Shown: positions 13,001 through 21,992, counted from the stretch's first letter. The stretch: 64,000 bases of DNA from Hippasteria phrygiana (GCA_037893225.1 JAZGUH010000117.1:496001-560000); one strand, 5' to 3'. Notes: generated by a model not told the origin, from the letters alone. Program-made: numbers and translations.

Positions 13001-16000
13001 GATAGAATGAGCCCATTGTATTGTCTCCCTAAAGGGCCCTGAGCTTGAAAGATTGGTGCATAGTTATGCCACAAACATCGTAATCAGAAAAATCACTTTA
13101 TTTGTGGAGCAATTGAAAAGAAAACCAAAATGTTGAATTTGCTAACCCTGTTCTCCTTTGTTATGGATGATTGCCAAGTAACCGTGGTCGTACTTGTTGC
13201 ATTCTTCCGCTGCTGCCATCCTGGTTTTCCAGTTCTCAACTCCGGAGAACGCCTTGAAGCACTTTTCTTTTACCTGGATCCAGCCGTCCAGACACCCACC
13301 GCTGATGGGTGTGTCGGTTGGAGTGGCAATGGACGAATTGGTGTTGTGATGCTTCTTACACAGAAAGTTTTGTTTGATGCCACAGTTCAGATTGTTCCAT
13401 TTACCGCCTATTATATATTGATTATGGAAAAGTGAGTCTCGTGTATATTTCAATAAGATCTCACAGATGTTATGAGCAGAGTAAATAAATGCTTGATCAA
13501 AAAAAACTAAAAACTACTGCAGAAGCAATCATTTGCATAGTACGATTACAGAGCCAATATCCTTGTAGGTTTCGCAGTAAAATTGAATATTTCTAAAAAC
13601 ATTTGTGGTCGAGTAGATTTGACAACCCAGACTTGAAACTTTGATGCAGATAACACAAACCCGTACACTTAATGGAGAATTAATTAAATTTCATGGCTTG
13701 GATTTCAAGACAGAGGTCCAAGAAGAAATACGAGTCCGCAAAATTAAGTAAAAATTTAATAGAAGGAAAATAGTAACAAATAAACAACCGCATCAACAAA
13801 AAAGCAACCTTATTTAAAGGACATCTTCACGTTTTGTTTATTTCTTTTAAAACTGAATTTTCCCCATTATTTTTCTCCGATATTTTGCGTTGGCTTTATA
13901 CAAGTTTTATAATATATAAAGCTTTCTTTCAGTTTTTTAACCATCAACTAAAAAAAAGGTATGCAAGGGATTTTAAACTAAATATGGGAAACTATTTGGG
14001 TAAACGGTTATTTTTGACTTTCCCTGTATTTCTTCAATTTTTTTATTGTATTTGGCGGTTATCCTATAATTATATAGATGTGTGACCAAATTTACCTAGC
14101 ATTGTGTTGAGCATCACACACTTCTGCTCGCCAACAAAGTCAAATGGCTGTCCTTCACCCCAGAAACGAAATCCAGAGGGGCTGTTATCAGACCACCTGA
14201 CACAAAAAGACATAACATCTTTAATAACACCTTGTACCATTAGTACCCATATAAAAACATAATGGACTGAATTATTAGCTGAAGCCTACTTTAGAAATGG
14301 TTGTATTTTCAACTAATGATTCACCCTCAAGATTAGAGTTCATTAATTAAAGAAATGTTGCATGTTCAGTTTGTTCCATGAAAGTTCCATGAAAAAAATG
14401 TGGTGTAAAAATGAAAATCGTAACTGCCAAAATAGCAAAGTTGTGGCTGTTTTCTCTTCTGGCCCACTTAAATCAGTCAAGAAACTTGTATGTCACATAA
14501 ACAAATGGCGCATACACACAAAAATATGCAGGAAAATGTCAGATACAGTTTTCTCAAAATGTTATAATGGTGACACAGAAATTTGAGAGCACCATTACAA
14601 AGATCTGCTAAAAGCTCTTTCTGTTAGTATATTGGGAATGGACACCGAAAAACACAAACACTTAAGTTTGTGGGAAATTGGTGACTCCATCTGTTTCTTA
14701 GATGCTCTGTGTGTGGTTTCCCTGTCAAGTAAACTCCACATTGGTAAGCGGCAGGGGTGTTGTGACTAGTCGAGTAAACTCGACATTGGGTATTAAAGGA
14801 AGTCACATGTTCAATGATTACCGTCGTTTAGTAGTGATTTGGGGCCTTATGAAAAGTGGTGACTTTATAGTATCTTGATTGAAATTTAAATCAAGATAAA
14901 TAATTGCAAGACTACTTTTTCCAGATGCCCTTTTCTCAGAGGGTGTCGTTAATAATGATCACACCTTTTAATAGTGGTTTAAGTGCCAGGAAAATTATTT
15001 ACGGCACAAACACCAGTTGCAATGGACACTGTGGTATTGAAAGTTAGCTTTTGGAATCTTTCCCAACAGATTGTACTTTCTGCATCCGTGGAAAAGTGTC
15101 GATATATAGGGTATCCTGAAAAACACACCACAGGGGCAAATTTGCATTTTCACACATCTCATAGATACCTCCGATTTTAAGACTTTGTCAGCTTTTACTC
15201 ACTCGTAAATGTTATCGGATGTTTCTTTGAAGCCAATCCAGAATCTTGGTGAAATCTGGAAACGCTGCAGACGAAAAGGAGAATATGGATTTTTTTCATG
15301 ATCATTAAAAACAAAGATCTTGACATTAATCCCTGAATGAGTAGGCGGCTATATGTCTCTTTAGATCATTTCACGTTATGGGATATCAAAATCAAACCAA
15401 TCAGAAAAATAATGTTTCAAATCCCACTCAAATCCCAGGTTGTTTTTTGTTCACTTTGAACATATGTATTCAAATTACCTTGTCAGTTTCCCTTGTGGTT
15501 CGGTTGACGTTTTTATAAGTTAGAAAGTCGTATCCTCATTGAGTGATCCCCACAATATCGCTTCCCAGGTTGTATCGTTAAGTTGGGGCATAATCCCTGG
15601 CTATACGGCATTATGGGTTTATGACTTCTGACTACTGCCCCCAAACAAACAATATTTGGAAAACCGCCAACAAAGGGCAAGATAGCTCAGTTGGTAGAGC
15701 ACCGGTACGGTACTCCGGAGGTCGCAGATTCAAATCTTGCCCCTGCCAGTTTTCTTTGTTCACTTTAAAAATTCATTCAAATAATGTAGTCAGTTTGTCG
15801 TATAAAGTTAAAAAGTCATATTCTCATTGAGTGATCTCCACAATGTCGCTCAAGGTTGTATCGTAAAGTTGTGGAGTGATCCCTGCCCTACACGGCGTTA
15901 TGGTTTGTGACTTCTGACTCACGCCCCTCAATGAGAATCAAAATGTACTTTGTTTGCGGATCCACTTTTCCTGATGAAAAATTCGATTCAAATAAGGTTA

Positions 16001-19000
16001 CTATGCGGTTGAACGTTGGGCTATAGGCCTACAGTGCGACATACACTTTGAGGAATCCTTGGTTTCATTAATAGTGGGGTTATAAACCAAACTCACGCAC
16101 CAGGACTTGCATGGATGAGACGATCGTTCTTACCAGGTTATTGATAAAGTCCTGCTCTGCTTGACTGTTAATCGAGGCTAGGTAGCCTCCGTTACCATTG
16201 CACCACATCTCAGACTCATCCCAGCTCGTCAGATTACTTGTGTAGGGATCAGAAAACATGTAGCAGTAGTCTCCCCATGATAACCAGTCATCGTCAGTAA
16301 GGCAAACAGTGGCTGGAGTGGAAAGACTACCAAAGTTAGGTACAAATTTGTGTTGACATAGGTGAATGTAGCCCCTGTGCTTTCAATACAAAAGGTGTTG
16401 AAAAGAATGGCAAAGATAATGTGCCGAAACACCCCAGGATTTTATTTACGGCATGTGAATCGTTTTCATGTCCGAGTTAGTTCAACCTTTAACTCCACTT
16501 TTTGAATTAACTGCTTTCGGAATAGACGAACCATTTTGGTCTCAATAAAGCCCCGCTCCTGACGTACTGACCAATCACAGTCGTGACTGTGGTTGGAGGA
16601 AATCCCGACATGTGTGAAGGATGTGTGCCACGCGTAGCTGTGATTGGTCTACATGTCAAGAGGCAGAGGTGAAATTATCGGCCTCCTACGTGGGTGTTAA
16701 TTATATTGCATAGCATAGTCCTGAGCCAATTTGACCATGATCCCTAAATTAGACTCACTAAGAGATGAAACTTGAGGCACAGTTTTGTGATTCTTCGCCA
16801 CAGCTTCAAATAATTTATTGCAAACTTATTTGAAAGATACTAAATTGGTTTGGGCAAGCTGGCATCAAGAACATGTGGCTAATAAGCCCAAAGAAACATA
16901 TCACCATACAAACAATAGACTCCCAGGTCCCGTACATACATACATACGTCAATCAGTACCATTTGGTACCCAGGTCAACATTAATGAATGCGGCACTCAG
17001 ACCCAGGGCCAATGAGGCCAGAACCAAATTATTTGGTCAACATCTTTAAGGACAGCCCTGGTTGTGCCATCCAACCCCCCAAAAATTACAACAGTTCAAA
17101 GCACAGTGTATTACAAGAAACATCAATATCAGTAACATATCAGCAACAATAACCAAAACACATCATGTGTGCATTAGGAGTTGGCTGTCTTTAAATCCTG
17201 TTAAAGACGCAACTTTAAAATCTGCAAGAGAAGGCAGGAGCTGGGGTGGGCCGTGACAGAATGAGATGCACATAATATGTGCATTTCCCCACCTAAACTA
17301 GCGCTGGGTTCCAAAGCTGTGTCCTGATTGGTCCAAAGTTGTATAACATTAGTGCTGCATTCCATCACTCTTAATTGTGATTGGTCCAATCCATGAATAA
17401 TTAGTGCCAGGATCCTGCTCAGAATCCCAACTTGCGCACAAATCCCAAGTTTTTCATGTGTTTTCAGAGGGCACAATTGTAGTGCTGTAACACAAAACTT
17501 ACGCCTTGACAATATGAGTGGCCACACATGTAAATTGCAAAATAAACCAATTAGAAGCAAACCTGTGTTTCCCCCTAGTATAAAGAATTTTTTCAAAATA
17601 CATGCATTGTGAGAAAATGTATTAATTTATTACCCTTTCACACTCCAATTATACATTTTTTTAAAACATTTGAGCCATATTTCTTCCTGGATTAATTTCC
17701 TTAGAAATGCATCAATGTCAACTCCAACAATTGGACGATTTATTCTTGGTCTTTCTGTGAAACTCTGGAAAGAAACATAAACCAAACCCACATTTGCCAT
17801 CATAAACCAAAAGAATCTATACGGCAATGAATGCAGCGTGCATGTTACTTACATGGAGGTGGGTTGCCCTCTTGATCTGTGAGAGAAAAAAAAAATAAAA
17901 ATATTGCCGCATTTTCCAGAGATGGAATCTTTCGGACTTTGATGGTGCTATATCATTAGGTACAATGTTGAAAATGATACTATTACTATTAGGCATCTGC
18001 AAAATGCACGACTACAAAACTGACTGCTGACAAATTCTTGGGATTTAACTCCCACCCCCCCCCCCCCCTCCCCAAACCCCCGGTTGCCCCACAAGAGACA
18101 GTTCATCACAATACTACTGTCCTTGCATTAAAACTGCAGTCCCAAATTCGCTCAGTGATAACACAAATTTTGAGAAAGGATTTCAAGGCGGGACCAAGGC
18201 GGGTGGCATTTTTACGAATTACAAATATTTATACACAGTCTGAAATTTATGGACAAGAGGTAGGTTAAATCTCGTAGTTAGGGCACTTGAGAAGTTGCAA
18301 ATAACATTTTTCTTTTCGTTCGAACAATCCTGTGCACTTCACACTATGAACATCTAACAAAAGAAAACCCACGCAGTCCTTTGTTTGTAACAAAGGACTG
18401 CGTGGGTTTTCTCTTGTTAGATGTTCATAGTGTCAAGTGCCAGATTTTATTTACCTCTTGTAAATAAAACTGTTTTAGAGTGTATATGCTTTTAAGAAAC
18501 CAATTTTGTTTTACTTACATTGCGGCATCATGCATATATAATTGGCGGGATAACTGCAGAAATTCACTCTCCATTTGCCCTTCAACCCCGGCACCATCCT
18601 GACACATAGCCTTTTGTTGTCATCGTTTCTTGGTGGTTGACCTTTGACCCAGTTTACGTAGTCCAGAACCGATTCATCGACCCATCGGAAAGGGCCTCTC
18701 GCTGTGGGTACATACAAGATGTCATCATCATCCGGTTGTCACGGTCTCAAGTATCCGGTGTGCCAAGTTTTTCGGAACATTATTTAACACTACTGAAGCC
18801 TATGCAGTGATGCATTTGTTAGGGTTTTTGTGCTAAGCAAATGTTTGCGCTTTATATAGTTTGTGATTTTAGAGTAACCAGTCAGTTTCCCCATTATATG
18901 TTTTTTTTTTGGTAATCGTTACCTTTTTAGGACACCTCTATTTTTTTACGAGTTCCGTTCAAAACTGACTTTTGCAGATGACTTTACTGTATTAAAGTGA

Positions 19001-19653
19001 CTTTTGCAGGCTAAAGCAGTTTTTTTCTTCAGATTAACTCATGTTTGTTGTGATTTTGAAATGCACTTTTGAAGAAAAAGTTACTTTCCTACCTTTTTTT
19101 GCAGTCAGTCTCCGTTACCGTTTTGCCGGGCATAATTTCCCTCACAAATCAAAACCCTGCCCCCTTTCCACAAAATTAAGCTTGCTCATATCCAACATGA
19201 TATCTTAGTGAACTATTTAGATGATTTCAAGCACACAGAGTGACTTTTCCTGCCTGTATCATCGCAAAATATTGAGGTAAGTTCCGAAACATAAACTGTG
19301 TCCTTCGTTCTCTTAAATGGAACGGGATCCTAAGATAACGATTACCGTTTTTTGGTATGATATTTGAGAGTTTTTTTTTTTTTTTTACATACCTTTGTTG
19401 TCTTTTTCTAAACCGATCCACATGGACTCATAGCCCATTTCGGCCGCCTTCTTCCAGACAAACTCGTTCTGTGAAGCAGTGTGAATGCTGATGAGACTAG
19501 CCCCATAGTTCAAGAAACAGTCATACTTCGCTCTGTTCTGGTTTAGTTTGGTGGATGAAGGCTTGAAGAGGTAGCAGTTGGAGTCATGGAGATCCCATCC
19601 TTCGGGGCAAGTTCCATTAATCACCGGCGCTTCGGTCGGAGGGTGTTGCCCTC
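820..19653 (-). CDS. Block C: at least five more CTLDs, continuation of gene B or separate gene (3' end outside window)
   Basis: Twelve exons keep one frame for 669 codons: 19653-19393, 18701-18519, 17876-17853, 16312-16134, 15264-15203, 14196-14096, 13407-13147, 12581-12436, 9594-9492, 5839-5595, 4141-3964 and 1083-820. They encode four complete CTLDs plus the first half of a fifth, so a membrane anchor or further domains may lie left of position 1. The first exon enters in phase 1 with a linker like those between CTLDs, so it is not a start exon. I see no signal-peptide exon between 19654 and 22400. Confidence 0.8.
1145..1262 (+). repeat. Dispersed repeat family R1 (copy 2, partial)
   Basis: It shares GGGTCCACGG, GAAAACCGTGTACAAAAC, GATGAGG and AATAGGAGG with copy 1, more diverged. 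It lies just upstream of exon C12 in the intron. Confidence 0.45.
1287..1897. mobile_element. piggyBac-type non-autonomous element with nested SINE
   Basis: TTAA occurs at both edges. The right end reads CCGTACTCAAGGGG|TTAA like the complete copy at 4480-4700, and both share CACCAGGCCGGATGA and TTATTGTGTATGTTAC inside. Extra length comes from a SINE near 1500-1760 whose minus strand has a tRNA-like A-box region (TGGCTCAGTGGATAGA) and B-box region (GTGGGTTTGAGACC). Confidence 0.55.
2439..3333. mobile_element. DNA transposon or large MITE with about 135-bp terminal inverted repeats
   Basis: The left end (GAATTATTACGAAATA, TACTAGACTGTAAG, GTCTCAAGCATCCTGTGA) is matched by the reverse complement of the right end ending at 3333. 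Both continue through GTGGAAATT-ATATCGT and CCAACGATT. The 895-bp interior has no recognisable transposase. A lone diverged arm of the same family lies at 32000-32163. Confidence 0.65.
2695..2736. repeat. Short perfect hairpin inside the 2439-3333 element
   Basis: TTTTGTGTGCATACATCC meets its reverse complement GGATGTATGCACACAAAA with a two-base centre, so the strand can fold into an 18-bp stem. Confidence 0.6.
3964..4141 (-). CDS. Block C exon C11: C-terminal half of CTLD (C-IV)
   Basis: The acceptor GCATAG precedes 4141 and the donor GTATAT follows 3964; phase 0 in and phase 1 out. It encodes FGWSDSWPFIYTNWRAGKPS, GCAAID, YWFDTSC and RPTIC. The binding triplet is KPS. A piggyBac-type MITE (4480-4700) lies 340 bp upstream in the intron. 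Confidence 0.85.
4480..4700. mobile_element. piggyBac-like MITE (complete, 221 bp)
   Basis: TTAA is duplicated at both ends. The inverted termini are CCCCTTGCGTACGG and CCGTGCTCAAGGGG. The TTAA target and CCC-starting ends are the hallmarks of piggyBac-type elements; no coding capacity. Confidence 0.7.
4880..5110. repeat. tRNA-derived SINE fragment (minus orientation)
   Basis: The reverse strand carries a B-box-like GCGTTCGAACCCG at about 5040-5056. The body (TTTATTCCCTTTAAAAAATCCTCC) is shared with 1500-1620. The A-box side is degraded. Bases 5110-5594 of the intron show nothing recognisable. Confidence 0.4.
5595..5839 (-). CDS. Block C exon C10: linker and N-terminal half of CTLD (C-IV)
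   Basis: The acceptor CCCCAG precedes 5839 and the donor GTGGGG follows 5595; phase 1 in and phase 0 out. It encodes a PSLNLQPAF linker, QVCSESGYISYHDSCFGY, FNEATQFCESGGHTIATI and TWIGLRKDK. Confidence 0.85.
6167..6354. mobile_element. piggyBac-like MITE (diverged copy, 188 bp)
   Basis: TTAA at both ends with termini CCCATTTAATACGG and CTCATGGG. The interior contains GGTTTGTGCAGCCAAGCGTAACACTCACAATA, broken here as the inverted form of a segment in the 4480 copy. Confidence 0.5.
6378..6502 (+). repeat. (GAGTCC)n hexanucleotide array
   Basis: Near-perfect GAGTCC/GAGTCT hexamers run for 125 bp, preceded by GTGCTGTAGTCGAGTCC. A second array of the same hexamer is at 8268-8395 and a solo start (GGGCTGTAGTCGAGTCC) at 7496. 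Frames through it read as Ser-Glu or Asp-Ser dipeptides and are not genes. Confidence 0.8.
6626..6922. mobile_element. MITE, 297 bp, about 45-bp terminal inverted repeats
   Basis: It begins ATGCGCCTATCAATTGCTTC and ends with the reverse complement. Each terminus continues through CCCCCACCCC and CGGGCTGCCCCA. The interior repeats GTGACCAAA-TCCCCACCC modules. No coding capacity. Confidence 0.7.
6923..7495. other. Intron, nothing recognised
   Basis: A/T-rich sequence with no exon, terminal repeats or family match that I can see. Confidence 0.5.
8268..8395 (+). repeat. (GAGTCC)n array, second copy
   Basis: The same hexamer as 6378-6502, ending CTTGAAAATCGGGACTCGA. The outer TCGAGTCCCGAT at 7503-7515 and its reverse complement here could be the ends of one non-autonomous element of about 900 bp (7496-8407), but the matching ends are short. 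Confidence 0.7.
8991..9432. mobile_element. Foldback palindrome, arms about 205-220 bp
   Basis: Sequence from 8991 (GAGAGTAGCCTGCGTCATTT) reappears inverted to 9432, with shared GACGTCATAGGA, CTGCGGGCAG, AAAAGTCG, GGTGCCAT and CATGAAAT blocks around a short centre near 9219. There is no open frame across the arms. It is a non-autonomous foldback/MITE structure about 60 bp from exon C9. Confidence 0.7.
9492..9594 (-). CDS. Block C exon C9: C-terminal part of CTLD (C-III)
   Basis: The acceptor TTACAG precedes 9594 and a perfect donor GTAAGA follows 9492; phase 0 in and phase 1 out. It encodes NNCLAMQND, GEWKDVLC and ANFAC. Same length (103 nt) and phases as gene B exon 4. The GT-rich satellite lies in the intron between this exon and C8. 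Confidence 0.8.
9773..9945. mobile_element. Hairpin MITE, arms about 77-83 bp
   Basis: CAAATAATGAATG, GGTAAGAATAATTTCAT, GGTGACAGA and ATTCCAC on the left recur inverted on the right around the centre GAGGCGAAGCCGA (9850-9862). It abuts the next TIR element and may share its terminal sequence TTATACAA. Confidence 0.6.
9941..10464. mobile_element. TIR element carrying a recombinase-type exon
   Basis: The left terminus TTATACAACGCCTGAATAAA continues for 23 bp and matches the inverted right terminus at 10442-10464 with one mismatch. Between them is the coding exon at 10236-10016. The element is too short to be autonomous. Confidence 0.5.
10016..10236 (-). CDS. First exon related to Crypton/KIAA1958-type tyrosine recombinase N-terminal domain
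   Basis: The ATG at 10236 in a strong context (AACATGGCG) opens 73 codons ending at a donor AG|GTAAAC. The protein begins MAAEFPELPRFVLLTDDEI, then NTKRQIKYAVKRLDEFA and LDNFLSRFYAGLR. The pattern T-D-E-E-I, N-T-K-..-I-..-A-V and F-Y-..-R is what I know from the N-terminal region of KIAA1958/QRICH1-like and Crypton-derived proteins. The catalytic recombinase domain would be in later exons, not seen here. It is probably a transposon-carried fragment, not a host gene. It lies on the same strand as the lectin genes, inside a block C intron. Confidence 0.5.
10806..12178 (+). repeat. GT-rich satellite built on GTTGGTGGT/GGTGTT with a 141-159-bp higher-order unit
   Basis: About 1.37 kb of GGTGTT and GGTGGT words. 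A marker (GTGGTGATGATGTTGGGGGG) recurs near 11173, 11325, 11467, 11626 and 11767, giving spacings of 152, 142, 159 and 141 bp. Alternate units differ in TAGTGTTGGTACTG versus TAGTGTTGGTGGTG, so the true period is a dimer. G-runs of 8-15 occur once per unit. Long frames through it (Val/Leu/Gly-rich) are artefacts of the repeat. Confidence 0.85.
12188..12362 (+). repeat. Dispersed repeat family R1 (copy 3)
   Basis: It matches the 94-290 part of copy 1: GACAATAGAGGACAA, GTGAAAAGGTCTCCACA, TTTCTAAAGAGG, CAGGAACAAAG and CCACAAGGATACATTTT. It lies directly between the GT-rich satellite and the GGTGAT array. Confidence 0.6.
12363..12423 (+). repeat. (GGTGAT)n microsatellite
   Basis: About ten perfect GGTGAT units, ending about 10 bp before the donor end of exon C8. 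Confidence 0.9.
12436..12581 (-). CDS. Block C exon C8: middle part of CTLD (C-III)
   Basis: The acceptor TTACAG precedes 12581 and the donor GTACAT follows 12436; phase 1 in and phase 0 out. It encodes FLITLMEPSNETLWIGL and FHWSDGSPLNFKNW. The (GGTGAT)n microsatellite begins about 10 bp beyond its donor. Confidence 0.85.
13147..13407 (-). CDS. Block C exon C7: end of CTLD C-II fused to start of CTLD C-III
   Basis: The acceptor AATAG precedes 13407 and the donor GTTAGC follows 13147; 1-1 phase. Unlike the others this single exon spans a domain boundary: GKWNNLNC and NFLCKK finish C-II, a threonine-rich linker follows, then GGCLDGWIQVKEKCFKAF, AAAEECNKYDHG and LAIIHNKGEQ start C-III. An intron between the two domains has apparently been lost. 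Confidence 0.85.
14096..14196 (-). CDS. Block C exon C6: long-loop exon of CTLD (C-II)
   Basis: The acceptor TGTCAG precedes 14196 and the donor GTAAAT follows 14096; phase 2 in and phase 1 out. It encodes WSDNSPSGFRFWGEGQPFDF and EQKCVMLN. The binding triplet reads QPF. Confidence 0.8.
15203..15264 (-). CDS. Block C exon C5: 62-nt CTLD core exon (C-II)
   Basis: The acceptor CTGCAG precedes 15264 and the donor GTGAGT follows 15203; phase 0 in and phase 2 out. It encodes RFQISPRFWIGFKETSDNIY with the WIGF core. This domain is cut into four exons, more than any other in the window. Confidence 0.75.
15400..15960 (+). mobile_element. tRNA-derived SINE family S1, two overlapping or tandem copies
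   Basis: The tail TCATTGAGTGATC-CCACAATNTCGCT-CCAGGTTGTATCG-TAAAGTTG occurs at 15533-15585 and again at 15823-15870, with a tRNA-like head between (15675-15748). The same head plus TTTTCTTTGTTCACTTTGAAAAT follows at 42570-42700. Unit order suggests a dimer or a head-to-tail pair. Confidence 0.65.
15675..15748 (+). ncRNA. tRNA-Thr(GGT)-like SINE head, not a functional tRNA gene
   Basis: It starts GGCAAGATAGCTCAGTTGG and ends CTGCCA. D-arm and T-arm are recognisable, and a 5+7+5 anticodon arm gives GGT in the loop. The base before the anticodon is C instead of the invariant U, the anticodon and acceptor stems have mismatches, and the same sequence recurs as a repeat, so it is a SINE promoter. 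Confidence 0.55.
16134..16312 (-). CDS. Block C exon C4: N-terminal part of CTLD (C-II)
   Basis: The acceptor CTCCAG precedes 16312 and the donor GTAAGA follows 16134; phase 1 in and phase 0 out. It encodes TVCLTDDDWLSWGDYCYMF, an NLT glycosylation site, SEMWCNGNGGYLASINSQAEQDFINNL, a textbook CTLD first half up to the second helix. Confidence 0.85.
16313..17852. other. Intron, nothing firm recognised
   Basis: Contains two inverted CCAAT-like tracts near 16570-16650 (CTGACCAATCACAG and CTGTGATTGGTC) that form a loose inverted repeat of about 90 bp, and otherwise unique sequence. A 65-codon minus frame at 17827-17630 has no splice sites or family resemblance. Confidence 0.45.
17853..17876 (-). 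CDS. Block C exon C3: 24-nt linker microexon
   Basis: It lies between CTCTCACAG and a perfect GTAAGT. It is 1-1 phase and encodes Q-E-G-N-P-P-P between CTLDs C-I and C-II. Good splice sites and frame continuity support it. Confidence 0.65.
18334..18440. mobile_element. 107-bp hairpin MITE (copy of the 56006-56096 hairpin)
   Basis: Arms of 52 nt (GAACATCTAACAAAAGAAAA, CCCACGCAGTCCTTTGTT) pair around a TGT loop with very few mismatches. The core is almost identical to the centre of the foldback element at 55778-56198. Confidence 0.7.
18519..18701 (-). CDS. Block C exon C2: C-terminal half of CTLD (C-I)
   Basis: The acceptor CCACAG precedes 18701 and the donor GTAAGT follows 18519; 1-1 phase. 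It encodes FRWVDESVLDYVNW, KGQPPRNDDNKRLCVRM, KWRVNFC and NYICM. No EPN or QPD triplet is present. It has the same 183-nt length and phases as exon A4, its likely paralogue. Confidence 0.85.
19393..19653 (-). CDS. Block C exon C1: linker and N-terminal half of CTLD (C-I)
   Basis: The acceptor CTGTCAG precedes 19653 and the donor GTATGT follows 19393; 1-1 phase. The linker GGQHPPTEAPVI leads to NGTCPEGWDLHDSNCYLF (with an NGT glycosylation site), SLISIHTASQNEFVW and MWIGLEKDNK. It has the same length (261 nt) and phases as exon A3. Confidence 0.85.
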
Positions 19654-20686
19654 CTGACAGAGATGGAAGAAAAAAGTTTAAGTAATTAGTGATTGTACAG
19701 CAATAATTCAAGGCAAAAATGTATACAGCATCATAAAGAATATACCCTGCAATAATAACGTCACGCTTTGTTTACATGTGCGCTTTTCTATGGGAGCCAG
19801 GTGGGGACGATTGCGTCCTGACCTTGCTCTTATAGGAAAGCGCACATGTAGGCCATGTCATTACGTCTTATAGGTCTATGGCCGTTGATTATTGGATTTG
19901 TAGGCCTACAGCACAGTTTGATAAAGTGACAGCATATATGTTTGTGAGTTATGCTTTTTTCGCATGCTGCGTTCAACAAACTTTAGGTGGCTGAACTTGC
20001 CATGTGTGCAAAATAGAACAAAAAGATTCCATTCTTGAACATGTACTGTCCATGTTCTTCATAACAGTTCGATGGATCTTTCAAACTGTATATTTTTTAT
20101 GGGAAAAAACACTTTTGTTATCTTAGGTGTCTGCAAAAAAGTTTACAAACTTTGTTGGTTCACGCCAAAAATAAAAAAAAGATTCGCCGTGCAGAAACTG
20201 AATGATTTGTCAGGCTGCAAATAATTTGACATTTGTAAAGTAACTAAACGTGGGCGGATTTGTTTTCGTTCTGTGTCTCATACTAATGTAAATGAACTTT
20301 TCTATTGCTACAAAAAATCATTTTAAAAACAATTATTTTTGGAGGTGAAACTGAAAATGAGCACAGACAGTATATCGTTAATCTTGAATCGAGCATTTAA
20401 ACTAATAGCCAGACGTCACACTGTGTTTGTCAAGTGGGCACATATGCATGCAGAAAGATCACCACAGTCAGTTTGAGGATTATTTTTAATTTGTACCAGG
20501 GACCCAGAGGAGACCATTGTTCGAAGAAAAAAATGACCTTGGGTTTTTGGCAGGCATGATCCCAACATGTGATGAAAAGCACATCGAGATACCACAACGC
20601 GATGTTTTGTCCCCACTTGGCAGCACAAATTCCACCAGGTACTTCAATACATTTCAGGTCTGCTGTTGTTTGACAAGAGATACAAA
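19654..20686. other. Stretch upstream of block C, no start exon found
   Basis: This is where a separate gene C would need a signal-peptide exon ending in phase 1. I see none on the minus strand. It contains a short inverted repeat around GTGCGCTTTTCTAT (19789) and TATAGGAAAGCGCACATG (19831). Confidence 0.45.
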
Positions 20687-21634
20687 AGGTGCGATCAAAA
20701 AGTTCCGAGACTATTCCTGTTGCGAACGAATGGAACGCAGCACAGTACTGTGCATATAGCAGGTGTAAGCAATAACTTTCAAGAGTAAGTATTCCAAGTT
20801 ATAACACTTGATCAACATCAGCACCTGTGTTACACGCATTGTTGTGACCACACATGTGTGCACACATGTGTGCAATTTCACCATGGAGCTGAAACCCGAG
20901 CAGAAGCAGCACCGTCTGCGAGGATCTCCGTTAACAGGCCCGGGATGACCCAAACTTCATGTCGAGGATCATCAGTGGTGACGAGAGTTGGGTCTACAGC
21001 TACGACCCAGAGACCAAACAGCAGTCTTCGCAGTGGAAGAGCCCCCAGTCTCCAAGACCGAAGAAGGCGCGTCAGGTCAGGAGTGCAACCAAGAGCATGC
21101 TCATCGTTTTTCTTTGACATTCGGTGCACAACCCCGCGAATTCCTCCCCCAGGGTCAGACTGTCAACGCTCAGTTCTACTGCACCGTTCTAAGATGTCTG
21201 CGGAAGAACATTCGGCGCAAACGGCCTGAATTGTGCCCCCGCTGGCAATGAATTGGGTGCTCCAACATGACAACGCGCCCACTCACAGCGCGTGGAAAAC
21301 GCGCAAGTTTCTCGCCCAAAACACAATCGTCGCTCCTCACCCCCCTCGCCGGATTTGGCTCCCTGCGACTTCTTTCTGTCCCCCAAAATGAAGTTCAAGC
21401 TGAAGGGTCACCGTTTTGATACTGTGGAGGAGATCCAGCGAGAATCGCAGATAGTGCTTGACGCACTTACGGAACGGGATTTCCAGGGATCGAGCGTTCC
21501 AAGCGTGGCAGGAGCGCTGCGAGCAGTGTATCGCTGCACAAGGGGACTACTTTGAAGGGGATGGGGGCTGGATTTAAATCACGTACGGTTTTTGTTTGTT
21601 ATAGGCGCAGTCTCGGAACTTTTTGATCGCACCT
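20687..21634 (+). mobile_element. Degraded mariner-type transposon with intact 26-bp terminal inverted repeats
   Basis: Termini AGGTGCGATCAAAAAGTTCC... and their exact reverse complement bound 948 bp, shorter than the usual 1.3 kb. Broken transposase remnants lie on the plus strand: GDESWVYSYDPETKQQSSQW near 20975, HDNAPTHS near 21267 and PDLAPCDFFL near 21350. All three catalytic aspartates of the DD34D type are visible but in different frames, and the N-terminal DNA-binding part is missing. It is a fossil, movable only in trans. Confidence 0.85.
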
Positions 21635-21837
21635 CGTAAATACATATATATGTGATATACACCCGCTCAAATTTCAAATCTTTGAGTCAGTGCTATAGAG
21701 TACCGAAGTCTGACGTCAGTTGCCGCGGCAACTGGTTCCAAACACATGCAGTTTAGAATGTATTCTAGTTCCAAACATTGCATTGATTGACGTCATCACT
21801 TCGGTACTCTATAGTGATTAACAGGTGGCTGATTTGA

Positions 21838-21992
21838 GTTTGTTTTTGCATTAATAGAGGACCTTTAACAACAGAGGACAACTGTTTTGAAAATCGTTTG
21901 AAAATCATGTACAAAACAAATGAGGGCCCTTGCCAAAAAGTATGAATAGGAGGACAATAGGAGGTCCCCGATTGCAGGCGTTTACACACTTT
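21838..21992 (+). repeat. Dispersed repeat family R1 (copy 4)
   Basis: It shares TGAGTTTGTTTTTGCATT, GACCTTTAACAA, GAGGGCCCTTGCCAAAAAGT, GGAGGACAATAGGAGGTCC and GTTTACACACTT with copies 1 and 5. The pentamer array starts directly after it. Confidence 0.6.

Noticed and set aside
13834..14085. 83-codon plus-strand frame, hydrophobic
   Set aside because: A/T-driven Phe/Leu/Tyr-rich frame antisense to the intron, no signals.
15675..15748. Functional tRNA-Thr gene
   Set aside because: Mismatched stems, wrong base before the anticodon, and the same sequence is repeated with SINE tails at 42570 and 58575.
17630..17827. 65-codon minus-strand frame next to linker exon C3
   Set aside because: No CTLD motifs, no splice sites in the needed phase, and not required for frame continuity.
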